Assembly: GCA_016874795.1 (NCBI GenBank)
Contig: VGTG01000058.1
Span: 1-32,686, forward strand
Reading direction: 5' to 3'
Source of the DNA: Deltaproteobacteria bacterium
GTDB taxonomy: Bacteria; Desulfobacterota; Binatia; UBA12015
DNA length: 32,686 nucleotides
Part shown: piece by piece, positions 25,428-32,686 of the stretch
Layout: each line of letters starts with the position of its first letter
Numbering within the stretch: the first letter of the stretch is position 1
Program-made: the position numbers and the translations under genes
Notes under the pieces: model-generated
Seen by the model: the letters and a program-made list of their open reading frames with translations, nothing else
What the model was told of the DNA's origin: nothing
Databases searched by the model: none

Positions 25428-26951
25428 CTACACCCGGCCGAAGCGATCCGGCTCGCGGCCGCCGAAGGCGAGCTGCAGGAACTCGCGGCGCGTCTTCGGG
25501 CCGTAGGTACGAAGGCTCGGCTGCGCGTCGTTCAGATACTCCGCGCGCGCCTGCGTCAGCGGGTCGCTCGGGAGCGTGCAGCGCACCTCGTCGACGTCGA
25601 CCTTGTAGAGGCGCGCGGCGTTCAGGCCGAAGATCTGCCGCTTGATGTCCGTCGTGATCTCGGGGTAGCCGAACTCGTCCATCAGCCGCTGCGGCATCTG
25701 GAACGTCTTCAGCGCATTGATCTGCCACTGCGGCGAGCCGTACCAGATCGAGTCGGTCCCCCAGAGGATGCGATCCGCGCCGAACGCGCCGACGAGCTTC
25801 CCGAGGAGGTGGCCGATCTGGTCGATCGCGTTGTCGGACGACACCGCGCCCGCGAAGACCGCGCCGAGCTCCGTGTAGACGTTCCTCTCCTGCGCCAGCT
25901 GGTTCCGCTTGATCGCCACCCAGTCGTCGAGGACGCCGGCCGCCGAGTGGTAGCAGACAAAATTCATGTTCGGCCAATCCTTGGCCGCCTTCACGAAGTC
26001 GCGCGGATGCAGGTAGTCCGGGTGGAACACGCCGAGCTGCAGGCCCTTGTGCGCGTTGACGATGTCGATGCCGAGACGCTCCGCCTCCGCGTACATCGGA
26101 TAGGCGATGGCCTCGTCGTCGAGCTCCCAGGGCGGCACGTTCACGAAGAAGCCGAACCCGCCCGCGCCCGTGTAGGTCTTCAGCGCTCGGATGCCGAGCT
26201 CGTTGACCAGGTACTCCATGTCCTGGATCCGCGTGTCGGTATCGGCGCTCTCGCGGAAGTTCGGCGTGAGCATCCCCTGCGTCAGCATACGCTGCGAGGC
26301 GCCGAGCTGATCGCCGACGTCGCGCGTTCGCGCCATGCCGGCGTTCGAGATCACCGCGAGGTCCGCCTGCGGCGCAGGGAGTCCGCTCATCATCGCGACG
26401 GCGGTCTCGCTGTCGAGGAACATCTCCTTGATGTAGTTGGCCTGCGACAGCTCCATGATGTCGCCGCGGGTGCAGCTCCCGTTCGCGACCGCGTCCGGGT
26501 TGCAGATGCGGAACGGAGCGAAGAAGTCCTGCAGTGCATCGGCGAGCGGTCCGGTTCCGGCCGCGCCGTCGAGATCGACGTGATGTGTCTGCACGTCCAT
26601 GATGAAGTAGTCGCTCTCGAAGAGCTCGCGCGCCGCGGCGGGATCGCGCGTCGCGCAGTCGTCGACCGCGAAGCCGCCGGTCACCGGGTCGCTGCTCCCG
26701 CAGCCGTTGACGATGTTGATCGCCATCAGCGCCGTCGCCATGCCGGCGGACGTTTGCAAAAAGCTCCGTCGCGACATCCCGAGCTTCCGCGCCCGCTCGT
26801 CGGCCATCTCGCGGACGAGCTCGCCGAGCTTCCGCTGGCTCTCGCTCTGCGGGGGCGGGGTGAACTCGCCGTTCGAGACCCACTGCGTCGGGATCGGAAG
26901 ACCGCCGTCGTCTTCCTCGAGAACGCTCTTTCGGTTGGTTCGGAGCAGCAC
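25428..26951 (-). CDS. Tat-exported amidohydrolase (amidohydrolase_2 family)
   Basis: This 507-residue protein has a twin-arginine motif SRRSFLQ at residues 60-66, followed by TSAGMATALMAINIV and a Cys at 84. The N-region of about 60 residues before the motif is unusually long. The catalytic part resembles amidohydrolase_2/ACMSD-type metal-dependent hydrolases: DVQTHHVDLDG (His123-His124), IVNAHKGLQLG, FVCYHSAAG and the metal-binding Asp in ILWGTDSIWYG. Export to the periplasm, possibly membrane-held, is inferred. The GTG at 26951 is decided by a perfect AAGGAGGT at 26963-26956. The substrate is unknown; relatives decarboxylate or hydrolyse ring-derived acids. The next gene is a ferredoxin, an odd partner for a hydrolase. 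Confidence 0.85.
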   Translation of the reverse strand: MLLRTNRKSVLEEDDGGLPIPTQWVSNGEFTPPPQSESQRKLGELVREMADERARKLGMSRRSFLQTSAGMATALMAINIVNGCGSSDPVTGGFAVDDCATRDPAAARELFESDYFIMDVQTHHVDLDGAAGTGPLADALQDFFAPFRICNPDAVANGSCTRGDIMELSQANYIKEMFLDSETAVAMMSGLPAPQADLAVISNAGMARTRDVGDQLGASQRMLTQGMLTPNFRESADTDTRIQDMEYLVNELGIRALKTYTGAGGFGFFVNVPPWELDDEAIAYPMYAEAERLGIDIVNAHKGLQLGVFHPDYLHPRDFVKAAKDWPNMNFVCYHSAAGVLDDWVAIKRNQLAQERNVYTELGAVFAGAVSSDNAIDQIGHLLGKLVGAFGADRILWGTDSIWYGSPQWQINALKTFQMPQRLMDEFGYPEITTDIKRQIFGLNAARLYKVDVDEVRCTLPSDPLTQARAEYLNDAQPSLRTYGPKTRREFLQLAFGGREPDRFGRV

Positions 26952-27131
26952 GCAGACCTCCTTGGGCCGTGAAGATTCGTGGCTACCACGGTTCGGGTGG
27001 ACCGAGCCAGGTCACTCGAGCCCTGCGTGCAGAGTTCTTCGCGAACTGCACGGAGGCGTGCGCCATCCTTCCGAGACGCGGTGCATCCGGCTTCTCTGGA
27101 ACGCGGCTTCGGGACGGGGTACCGACGCCGG

Positions 27132-29504
27132 ATGCGAGGCTCGCCGTGGAGCGGTGCGTTGGCGGGCGCGTGCTTCCTCGTTCTCGCGAGCGCGGGATGC
27201 GAGCGCGGTACGGGCGACGACGCACCGCGTCCCGCCGGTGCGCCCTCGCCCTCGGCCGCGCCCGCAGCGGCTTCGGCGAGCCCCGCGCCGACGGCGTCGG
27301 CAGAGCGCGTCGCTTACGTCGGTGGCGGAGTCTGTGCGGAGTGCCATCCCTCCGAGACGACCGCGTGGCGCGGCTCCGACCACGACCTCGCGATGCAGGA
27401 GGCGACCGTCGAAACCGTCCTCGGCGACTTCGCAGGCGCGACCTTCACGAAGGACGACGTGACGACGCGCTTCCGCCGCGACGGCGAGGCATTCGTCGTC
27501 CACACGCAGGGACGCGACGGCACGATGGCCGATTTCCCGGTCCGATACGTCTTCGGCGTCCGTCCGCTGCAGCAGGTCCTGCTCGACGTCGGTGGCGGCC
27601 GCCTGCAGGCGTTTCCGATCGCGTGGGACGTCGACGAGAAGCGCTGGTTCGATCTCTATCCCGCGGAGAAGATTCCGCCCGGCGATCCCCTTCACTGGAC
27701 CCGCTTCGCTCTCAACTGGAACCAGGGCTGCGCCGAGTGCCACTCGACGTACCTGCGCAAGGGATACGACGTCGCCGAAGACGTCTACGCGACGACGTGG
27801 AGCGAGATCGACGTGAGCTGCGAGGCGTGCCACGGGCCCGGCGAGCGACACGTCGCGTGGGCGCGCGCCGTCGGCGCGAAGGAACCGCATTCCGCCGAAG
27901 CGGACCAAGCGGACGAAGCGAAAGGGCTCTTGACGCACCTCGACGTCGGCCCCTTCCCGGGCCGCGACCGCGCGCGCCAGCTCGCGCAGGTCGACGTGTG
28001 CGCGCCGTGCCACGCACGCCGCTCGCTCACGCATCCCGACGCCTGGGGACGATCGCTCCTCGACGCGTGGCGCCCCGAGCTGCTCGGCGAGGGGCTCTAT
28101 CATGCGGACGGCCAGATCCTCGACGAGGTCTACGAGTACGGCTCGTTCACGCAGAGCCGGATGTTTCACGAGGGCGTCGCGTGCAGCGACTGTCACGATC
28201 CGCACTCGCTGAAGCTCCGCGCGCAGGGAAACGCTCTCTGCCTGCAATGCCACGAGGCCCCGCGCTTCGACGTCGCGACGCACACGCATCACCCGGCGGG
28301 CTCGCCCGGCGCGCAGTGCGTCTCGTGCCACATGGTCGAGACGACCTACATGCAGATCGACGAGCGCCGCGATCACGGCTTCCACATCCCGCGGCCGGAT
28401 CTCACGGTCGAGATCGGCGTGCCGAACGCGTGCCAGCGCTGTCACGCGGAGCGCGGACCCGAGTGGGCGCGCGATCGCATCGTGGAGTGGTTCGGTCCCG
28501 TGCGTCCCGACGACGTACACGCGGCGCGGACGATCGCGGCGGGGCGCGCTCGGGCGAAGGATTCGTCCGTGGCGCTCGCGGCGCTCGTCACGGATCCCGC
28601 GCGGAGCGCGATCGTGCGTGCGACGGCCTTGACCCTCCTGCGAAGTGACGACGACGCGCCGTCCCGGAACGCCGCCGCCGCGGCGTTGCGCGACCCCGAG
28701 GCGCTCGTCCGTGGCACGGCGATCGAGAACGTCGCCGCTCAGGCGACGACACGAGCCGACTTCGAGAAGATCGTCCCACTCCTCGGCGATCCGAGCCGCT
28801 GGGTGCGGACGGAGGCGGCACGCGTGCTCTCCGGGATGGGCCCGCAGCGCTTCGCGGATCCGGACGCGGCGGACGGGCGCCGATTCCACGCAGCTCTCGC
28901 CGAGTACCGTGTCGGCCAGGAGGCGTCCGCCGACCAGCCCGCTGCACACATGAACCTCGGCGTCTTGCAGCAGAACCGGGGAGACGCGGCCGGAGCGCGC
29001 AGCGAATACACGACCGCGCTCCGGATCGATCCGTCGTTCGTGCCGGCGCGCTTCAATCTCGCGATGCTCGAGGCGCTCGCGGGCCGGCGCGACGAAGCGG
29101 AGGCCGGCTTCCGCGAGGTGATCCGGGTCGCGCCCGCCTTCGCCGAGGCGCAGTACTCGCTCGGCCTCCTTCTCGCCGAGGATCCGGCGCGGCTCGGAGA
29201 GGCGGCCACCGTGCTGCGCGAAGCGGCCCGCGCCGCGCCGGGCAACGCGCGCATGCAGTACAACGCGGGTCTCGCGCTCCAGCACCTCGGCGGCGACGAG
29301 GCCGAGGCGTTCCTGCGCGCCGCCGTCCATCTTTCCCCCGACGATCCCGAGTTCCGGAATGCGCTCACGATCCTCTACGTGCAGCAGGGGAGGTGGGAGG
29401 AGGCGCTGCCGCAGGCCCGTCGGCTCGCCGAGCTCGCCCCCGGCGACCCGCGGGCGCGCGCGCTCGCCGCTCAGGTCGAGCAGCGCGCCGGCACGGCGCC
29501 CTGA
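27132..29504 (+). CDS. Exported octahaem cytochrome c with HEAT and TPR domains
   Basis: This 790-residue protein has an N-terminal export signal (ALAGACFLVLASAGC; Cys23 is a possible lipid anchor, though ASA before it could also be a signal peptidase I site) and a Pro/Ala/Ser linker to about residue 58. Eight CxxCH haem motifs start at residues 68, 200, 230, 290, 351, 370, 396 and 434. The arrangement resembles cytochrome c-554-type multihaem proteins with doubled CxxCH (PF13435). Residues about 470-590 have HEAT-like helical repeats (VRTEAARVLSGMG). Residues about 605-785 are TPR repeats (MNLGVLQQNRGDAAGARSEY, FNLAMLEALAGRRDEAEAGF). It should act in electron transfer in the periplasm or at the outer membrane. 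The ATG at 27132 is chosen from the signal peptide; the binding site is unclear. Confidence 0.88.
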   Translation: MRGSPWSGALAGACFLVLASAGCERGTGDDAPRPAGAPSPSAAPAAASASPAPTASAERVAYVGGGVCAECHPSETTAWRGSDHDLAMQEATVETVLGDFAGATFTKDDVTTRFRRDGEAFVVHTQGRDGTMADFPVRYVFGVRPLQQVLLDVGGGRLQAFPIAWDVDEKRWFDLYPAEKIPPGDPLHWTRFALNWNQGCAECHSTYLRKGYDVAEDVYATTWSEIDVSCEACHGPGERHVAWARAVGAKEPHSAEADQADEAKGLLTHLDVGPFPGRDRARQLAQVDVCAPCHARRSLTHPDAWGRSLLDAWRPELLGEGLYHADGQILDEVYEYGSFTQSRMFHEGVACSDCHDPHSLKLRAQGNALCLQCHEAPRFDVATHTHHPAGSPGAQCVSCHMVETTYMQIDERRDHGFHIPRPDLTVEIGVPNACQRCHAERGPEWARDRIVEWFGPVRPDDVHAARTIAAGRARAKDSSVALAALVTDPARSAIVRATALTLLRSDDDAPSRNAAAAALRDPEALVRGTAIENVAAQATTRADFEKIVPLLGDPSRWVRTEAARVLSGMGPQRFADPDAADGRRFHAALAEYRVGQEASADQPAAHMNLGVLQQNRGDAAGARSEYTTALRIDPSFVPARFNLAMLEALAGRRDEAEAGFREVIRVAPAFAEAQYSLGLLLAEDPARLGEAATVLREAARAAPGNARMQYNAGLALQHLGGDEAEAFLRAAVHLSPDDPEFRNALTILYVQQGRWEEALPQARRLAELAPGDPRARALAAQVEQRAGTAP

Positions 29505-29520
29505 CAGACACGAATTCCGG

Positions 29521-29549
29521 TTGACAGCGAGAGTCCGCCATTGCATAGG
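29521..29549 (+). promoter_or_regulatory. Candidate sigma-70 promoter for the RTX-repeat gene
   Basis: A consensus TTGACA (29521-29526) is followed by a 17-nt spacer and CATAGG (29544-29549), which matches the -10 consensus at only three positions. It would give a 5' leader of about 105 nt before the ATG at 29663. It starts 17 bp after the cytochrome stop codon. Confidence 0.4.
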
Positions 29550-29662
29550 CGGTGCTGAGCTCGATGTGGGATGCGAAGCCCCTCATCCCGAGCTCGTACC
29601 GAAGACCACGCTACCCCCAACGCCTGCGTAACTCCCACCCACTTCCTTCACGGAGGCGACTG

Positions 29663-30553
29663 ATGAGCTCACGTCGTCGGGTTCTCCCGATCGCAACCTT
29701 CGCGCTCGCGATCTCGTGCCTCGGCTTCGCTCGCGAAGCCGACGCTGGACCGCTCGATTGCGCGAGCGCGTGCGCGAGCCCGAACGCCATCCAAGGTACG
29801 GCCAGCAACGACCGGCTCTGGGGGACGACGGGCCCCGACATCATCTGCGGCAACGGCGGCAACGACCGTATCCGCGGCCGCCGCGGCGACGACGTCCTCT
29901 GCGGCGGGCCCGGAGACGACGACATCCAGGGCGGAAACGGCGCCGACTTCATCGACGGCGGTGCCGACGACGACGACCTCGACGGCAACGGCGGCCGGGA
30001 CACGATCCTCGGCGGCGAGGGCGACGACGATCTGAGCGGCGGCGACTCCGCCGATGTCATGGACGGCGGACTCGGCGACGACGAGGTTCGCGGCCGGAGC
30101 GGCGCCGACCAGGCCACCGGCGGACCCGGCGACGACAAGCTCTACGGCGGGAGCGGCGGCGACTTCCTCGACGGCGGTCCCGACCGTGATCGCATCGCGG
30201 GCACCGCCGGCGTCGACACGTGCGTGAACGGCGAGCGCGTCACGACGTGCGAGATCCTGGGCCCAACCCCGACGCCTGCACCGACCGCGTCTCCGACGCC
30301 GTCTCCGACCCCGGTGCCCGCGACACCGACCCCGGTGCCCGCGACGCCGACCCCGGTGCCGACGGCGACCCCGGTGCCCGCGACGCCGACCCCGGTGCCG
30401 ACGGCGACCCCGGTGCCCGCGACACCGACCCCGGTGCCGACGGCGACCCCGTCCCCGAGCCCGGTGCCGACTCCCATCTCTACGCCGACGCCCGGCGGTT
30501 ACGGCTCGACCTCGCGCGCCTTCGTAGTCGCGCCCGAGACGCTGCTCCAGTAG
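29663..30553 (+). CDS. Secreted RTX-type calcium-binding repeat protein with Thr-Pro tail
   Basis: This 296-residue protein has a Sec signal peptide ([20 protein letters not shown], cleavage after EADA). Residues about 44-180 are glycine- and aspartate-rich nonapeptide repeats of the GGxGxDxLx type ([42 protein letters not shown]), which bind calcium in a parallel beta-roll. Cysteines flank the roll (33, 37, 62, 80, 187, 196). Residues about 200-278 are a Thr-Pro-Val-Ala linker encoded by a minisatellite. The protein ends with [15 protein letters not shown]. Having a Sec signal instead of a type I secretion tail is noteworthy. GGAGG at 29652-29656 supports the ATG at 29663. Its role may be surface or cell-wall binding; this is inferred. 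Confidence 0.85.
   Translation: MSSRRRVLPIATFALAISCLGFAREADAGPLDCASACASPNAIQGTASNDRLWGTTGPDIICGNGGNDRIRGRRGDDVLCGGPGDDDIQGGNGADFIDGGADDDDLDGNGGRDTILGGEGDDDLSGGDSADVMDGGLGDDEVRGRSGADQATGGPGDDKLYGGSGGDFLDGGPDRDRIAGTAGVDTCVNGERVTTCEILGPTPTPAPTASPTPSPTPVPATPTPVPATPTPVPTATPVPATPTPVPTATPVPATPTPVPTATPSPSPVPTPISTPTPGGYGSTSRAFVVAPETLLQ
30308..30445 (+). repeat. In-frame minisatellite coding Thr-Pro-Val-Pro repeats
   Basis: Seven units begin with ACCCCGGTGCC: 21-bp units coding TPVPATP and 18-bp units coding TPVPTA, in the order 21-21-18-21-18-21-18. The last six units form three copies of a 39-bp composite, and the copies differ only by an A/G in one Thr codon. All unit lengths are multiples of three, so copy-number change would lengthen or shorten the linker without breaking the frame. 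Confidence 0.9.
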
Positions 30554-30570
30554 GGAGCGATCCACCGAGA

Positions 30571-30598
30571 GGGCGGCCGGGCTTCGGTCCGGCCGCCC
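30571..30598 (+). terminator. Strong GC hairpin with UUCG loop
   Basis: GGGCGGCCGGGC and GTCCGGCCGCCC form a 12-bp stem (one G-U pair) closed by a C(UUCG)G tetraloop, 18 bp after the RTX-protein stop codon. No U-tract follows, but stem strength and position make it a likely transcript end or 3'-stabilising structure. The remaining DNA to 30706 holds only the binding site of the next gene. Confidence 0.65.
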
Positions 30599-30706
30599 GT
30601 CCGGGTCCCGCCTTCTTCGCGCTTGACGGCGGCATGCCGTCCGGCCTACGCCCGATGACGAAGCGTCACCGGGCCGGCCCTCCAACCGCCGGCGACGGAG
30701 GTCGGG

Positions 30707-32491
30707 ATGCACCGGTTCGGAGGATCGCGGTCGTTGCCACTCGTGCTGGCTCTTGCGGCGAGCCTCGCCGCTTGCGGCGGAGGCGGCTCCTCCGGGGGCT
30801 CGACTCCGATTCCCGGCTCGGATCCCGAACCGACCGCTTCACCCGGGCCGTCTCCCTCGCCGGGTCCGTCGCCCGCTCCCGGAGAGTGCGACGAGTCCTT
30901 CGACGGCACGTTCGAGGCGATCCAGACCGTCGTCTTCGAGCGCGAAGGTTGCACGACGGACGCGTGCCACGGCAGCGCGCAGTCCGGCGGCCTCGATCTC
31001 CGGCCCGACGCTGCGTACGCGAACCTGATCGAGGCGCCCTCGACGGCGAGCCCGCACCCGCGGCTCCAGCCCGGCGAGCCGGGCGAGAGCTTCCTCTACC
31101 TGAAGCTCCTCGCGGCGACGTCGCCCGAGAGCGGCGTCACCGTCGCGGGGGGCCCGATGCCGAGCGGCCGCGCTCCGCTCGGCACGGAGAGGCTCGAGGC
31201 CATCCGCCTGTGGATCGAGGGCGGCGCGCCGGAGACCGGCTCGCTCGGCGACGGCACGACGGGATCTTCGGACCACATCGCCGACCTGCTCGGTGCGTGT
31301 CTGCCCGCGGCGGAGCCGATCAGCATCCGGCCGCTCGATCCGCCGCCGCCGGAAGAGGGCATCCAGTTCCGCATGCCGCCCTTCACGCTGCCCGCCGCGA
31401 CGGAGCTCGAGGTGTGCTTCGCCTCGTACTACGATTTCGGCGAGCGCGTGCCCAAGCGCTTCCAGGACGAGGCCGGGACGGTCTTCTACGTGAACGGCGC
31501 GCGGCTTCGTCAGGATCCGCAGAGCCATCACTTCGTCTTGACGCACTCCGGCCTCGGCGCCTCGCGCGCCGACGACCCCGAGTTCGGCGCGTGGACCTGC
31601 CGCGGCGGCGATCGCGCCGGCGAGACGTGCGATCCGCTCGACCAGGATTCCTGCGGGAGCGGCCTCTGCGCGAGCGAGGTCCGGAACAGCATTGCGTGCA
31701 TCGGCTTCGGGCCGAGCGACATCTCCGTCGACGTCGCGAACGAGGGCATCGGCGGCGCGCAGACGGCGCAGCAGTACATCGAGCCGCGCGAGGGCGTGTT
31801 CAAGGAGGTGCCGCTCCGCGGGATCGTGCTGTGGAACTCCCACGCGTTCAACCTGACGACGCAGGACCACGACATGAACTCGCGGCTGAACCTCTACTTC
31901 ACGGACGACCTGCGTCTGCGCGAGGAGCTCTACACGGAGATCTCGAACATCTACATCGCCTCCGGCCAGCCGCCCTTCACCGTCGAGACGTACTGCGCGA
32001 ACCACGTCGCGCCCCGCGGCGCGATGATGATCCGCATGGGCTCGCACACCCACAAGCGCGGCAAGCACTTCTGGGTCGAGCTCGCGAACGGCACGCAGAT
32101 CTACGAGAGCTTCACCTACTCGGACCCGCTCGACGCGATCTTCGACCCGCCGATCCTCTTCGACTCGCCGGATTCTCGGGAGCGGACGCTGCGCTACTGC
32201 GCGACGTACAACAACGGCGTGGCCGAGGACGGCTCGCCCGATCCCGAAACCGTGACGCGGCGCTCGCGGATGCCCGATCGCACGGACTGCCGGCCCGTCG
32301 CCTGCGCGGAGGGCCGCGTCGGCGCGCCGTGCTCGGGCAGCGAGGACGACGCGACGTGCGACACGTCGCCGGGAGCCGGCGACGGTCTCTGCGACGCGTG
32401 TCCGATCACTGCGGGCGTCACGACGGAGAACGAGATGTTCCTCGTGATCCCGACGTACGTGCTGCCGGAGGGCGTCCAGGTCGGAGATTGA
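30707..32491 (+). CDS. Lipoprotein with cytochrome-like motif and PHM-type dicopper monooxygenase domain
   Basis: This 594-residue protein is a lipoprotein with lipobox LAAC (Cys23) and a Gly/Ser/Pro spacer to about residue 60. Residues about 60-195 resemble planctomycete-type cytochrome c domains, with CTTDACHG (Cys82-x4-Cys87-His88, not the usual CxxCH), GGLDLRPDAAYANLI and PGEPGESFLYLKLL. Residues about 205-594 match the copper type II ascorbate-dependent monooxygenases (PHM/DBM): HH at 274-275 (SHHFVLTH) and His379 (WNSHAFNLT) for one copper, His447-x-His449 (GSHTHKRGKH) and Met577 (TENEMFLVIPTYV) for the other. GGAGG 5 nt upstream supports the ATG at 30707. Cys-rich inserts (298-331, 528-565) are typical of secreted delta-proteobacterial proteins. 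The stop codon lies in the first unit of a tandem repeat. Confidence 0.8.
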   Translation: MHRFGGSRSLPLVLALAASLAACGGGGSSGGSTPIPGSDPEPTASPGPSPSPGPSPAPGECDESFDGTFEAIQTVVFEREGCTTDACHGSAQSGGLDLRPDAAYANLIEAPSTASPHPRLQPGEPGESFLYLKLLAATSPESGVTVAGGPMPSGRAPLGTERLEAIRLWIEGGAPETGSLGDGTTGSSDHIADLLGACLPAAEPISIRPLDPPPPEEGIQFRMPPFTLPAATELEVCFASYYDFGERVPKRFQDEAGTVFYVNGARLRQDPQSHHFVLTHSGLGASRADDPEFGAWTCRGGDRAGETCDPLDQDSCGSGLCASEVRNSIACIGFGPSDISVDVANEGIGGAQTAQQYIEPREGVFKEVPLRGIVLWNSHAFNLTTQDHDMNSRLNLYFTDDLRLREELYTEISNIYIASGQPPFTVETYCANHVAPRGAMMIRMGSHTHKRGKHFWVELANGTQIYESFTYSDPLDAIFDPPILFDSPDSRERTLRYCATYNNGVAEDGSPDPETVTRRSRMPDRTDCRPVACAEGRVGAPCSGSEDDATCDTSPGAGDGLCDACPITAGVTTENEMFLVIPTYVLPEGVQVGD

Positions 32492-32608
32492 CCAGGTCGG
32501 AGATCGACCGGGTCGGAGATCGACCGGGTCGGAGATTCACCGCGTCGGAGATTCGACCGGGTCGGAGATTCGACCGGGTCGGAGATGGACCGCGTCGGAG
32601 ATTCGACC
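32476..32608. repeat. Tandem array of 16-17-bp units
   Basis: About eight degenerate copies of ACCGGGTCGGAGATTCG follow each other, varying at the GG/CG/AG position and at the ATTCG/ATCG/ATGG end. The first unit supplies the last codons (VQVGD) and TGA of the monooxygenase gene. Unit lengths vary between 16 and 17, so the array does not keep a frame. Confidence 0.9.
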
Positions 32609-32656
32609 GCGCGCACGCCTTGCGGCTCGCCGCGCCGCACTGCGGCATCCAATCTT

Positions 32657-32686
32657 ATGCTCGAGATGAGAAAAACTGCTCGATCG
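32657..32686 (+). other. Possible start of a further gene at the right edge
   Basis: An ATG at 32657 (or 32666) opens a frame that runs off the window end (MLEMRKTARS). No ribosome binding site is visible and only ten codons are available, so this is only a possibility. Confidence 0.15.

Noticed and set aside
27012-29546. A minus-strand open frame of 844 codons
   Set aside because: It is the shadow of the octahaem cytochrome gene, whose eight CxxCH motifs fix the coding strand.
30308-30445. CRISPR or regulatory direct repeats
   Set aside because: The repeats are contiguous, in frame and code for a Thr-Pro-Val linker.
32476-32608. CRISPR array
   Set aside because: Units are contiguous with no spacers and are too short and degenerate.

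Overview
The window is a GC-rich, densely coding stretch from a Gram-negative bacterium. Its strong G/C bias at third codon positions, outer-membrane lipoproteins, a YdbH-type envelope bridge, an NfrA-like outer-membrane protein, multihaem cytochromes and an F420-type LLM oxidoreductase suggest an uncultured lineage of the former Deltaproteobacteria (Myxococcota, Desulfobacterota or Binatota). That assignment is inferred from gene content; no rRNA or marker gene is present.

Layout. 0.2-1.6 kb: a zinc alcohol dehydrogenase and a secreted Cys-rich repeat protein. 1.6-1.9 kb: a 266-bp nested inverted-repeat element lying between that protein's stop codon and the start of a truncated small secreted ORF. 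1.8-5.2 kb (minus strand): an apparent operon of MAPEG membrane protein, CgeB-like glycosyltransferase, APH/P-loop kinase fusion and the small ORF. 5.3-8.3 kb: a two-gene operon of a YdbH-like AsmA-superfamily protein and a lipoprotein that reads as a fusion of YnbE and YdbL. 8.4-13.7 kb: LLM oxidoreductase, a relic of an MDR-type reductase, an HD-domain protein, a GT-C glycosyltransferase, a frameshifted DUF2804 gene and an SDR. 13.8-14.5 kb: a VapBC toxin-antitoxin pair with a clear promoter that predicts a leaderless transcript.

14.7-21.6 kb: the 5' half of polX joined to a headless nfrB, followed by nfrA and a DUF4434 gene. This resembles an NfrAB-type, c-di-GMP-controlled exopolysaccharide locus. 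It carries four lesions: the chimeric junction, a 1-nt frameshift, a Tyr-to-stop change, and a 59-bp tandem duplication that breaks nfrA. The locus is either decaying or badly assembled. 21.7-24.7 kb: a GPH-type transporter and an aldehyde dehydrogenase, then about 400 bp of intergenic DNA with an AT-rich ORF remnant.

25.1-27.0 kb (minus strand): a Tat-type amidohydrolase followed by a ferredoxin. 27.1-32.5 kb (plus strand): an octahaem cytochrome with HEAT-like and TPR regions, a secreted RTX-repeat protein with a Thr-Pro-Val minisatellite, and a lipoprotein that combines a cytochrome-like motif with a PHM-type dicopper monooxygenase whose copper ligands can all be matched. A 16-17-bp tandem array begins inside the last codons of that gene.

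The most interesting items are the YnbE-YdbL fusion beside YdbH, the damaged NfrAB/DUF4434 locus, the PHM-like oxidase and the nested inverted-repeat element.
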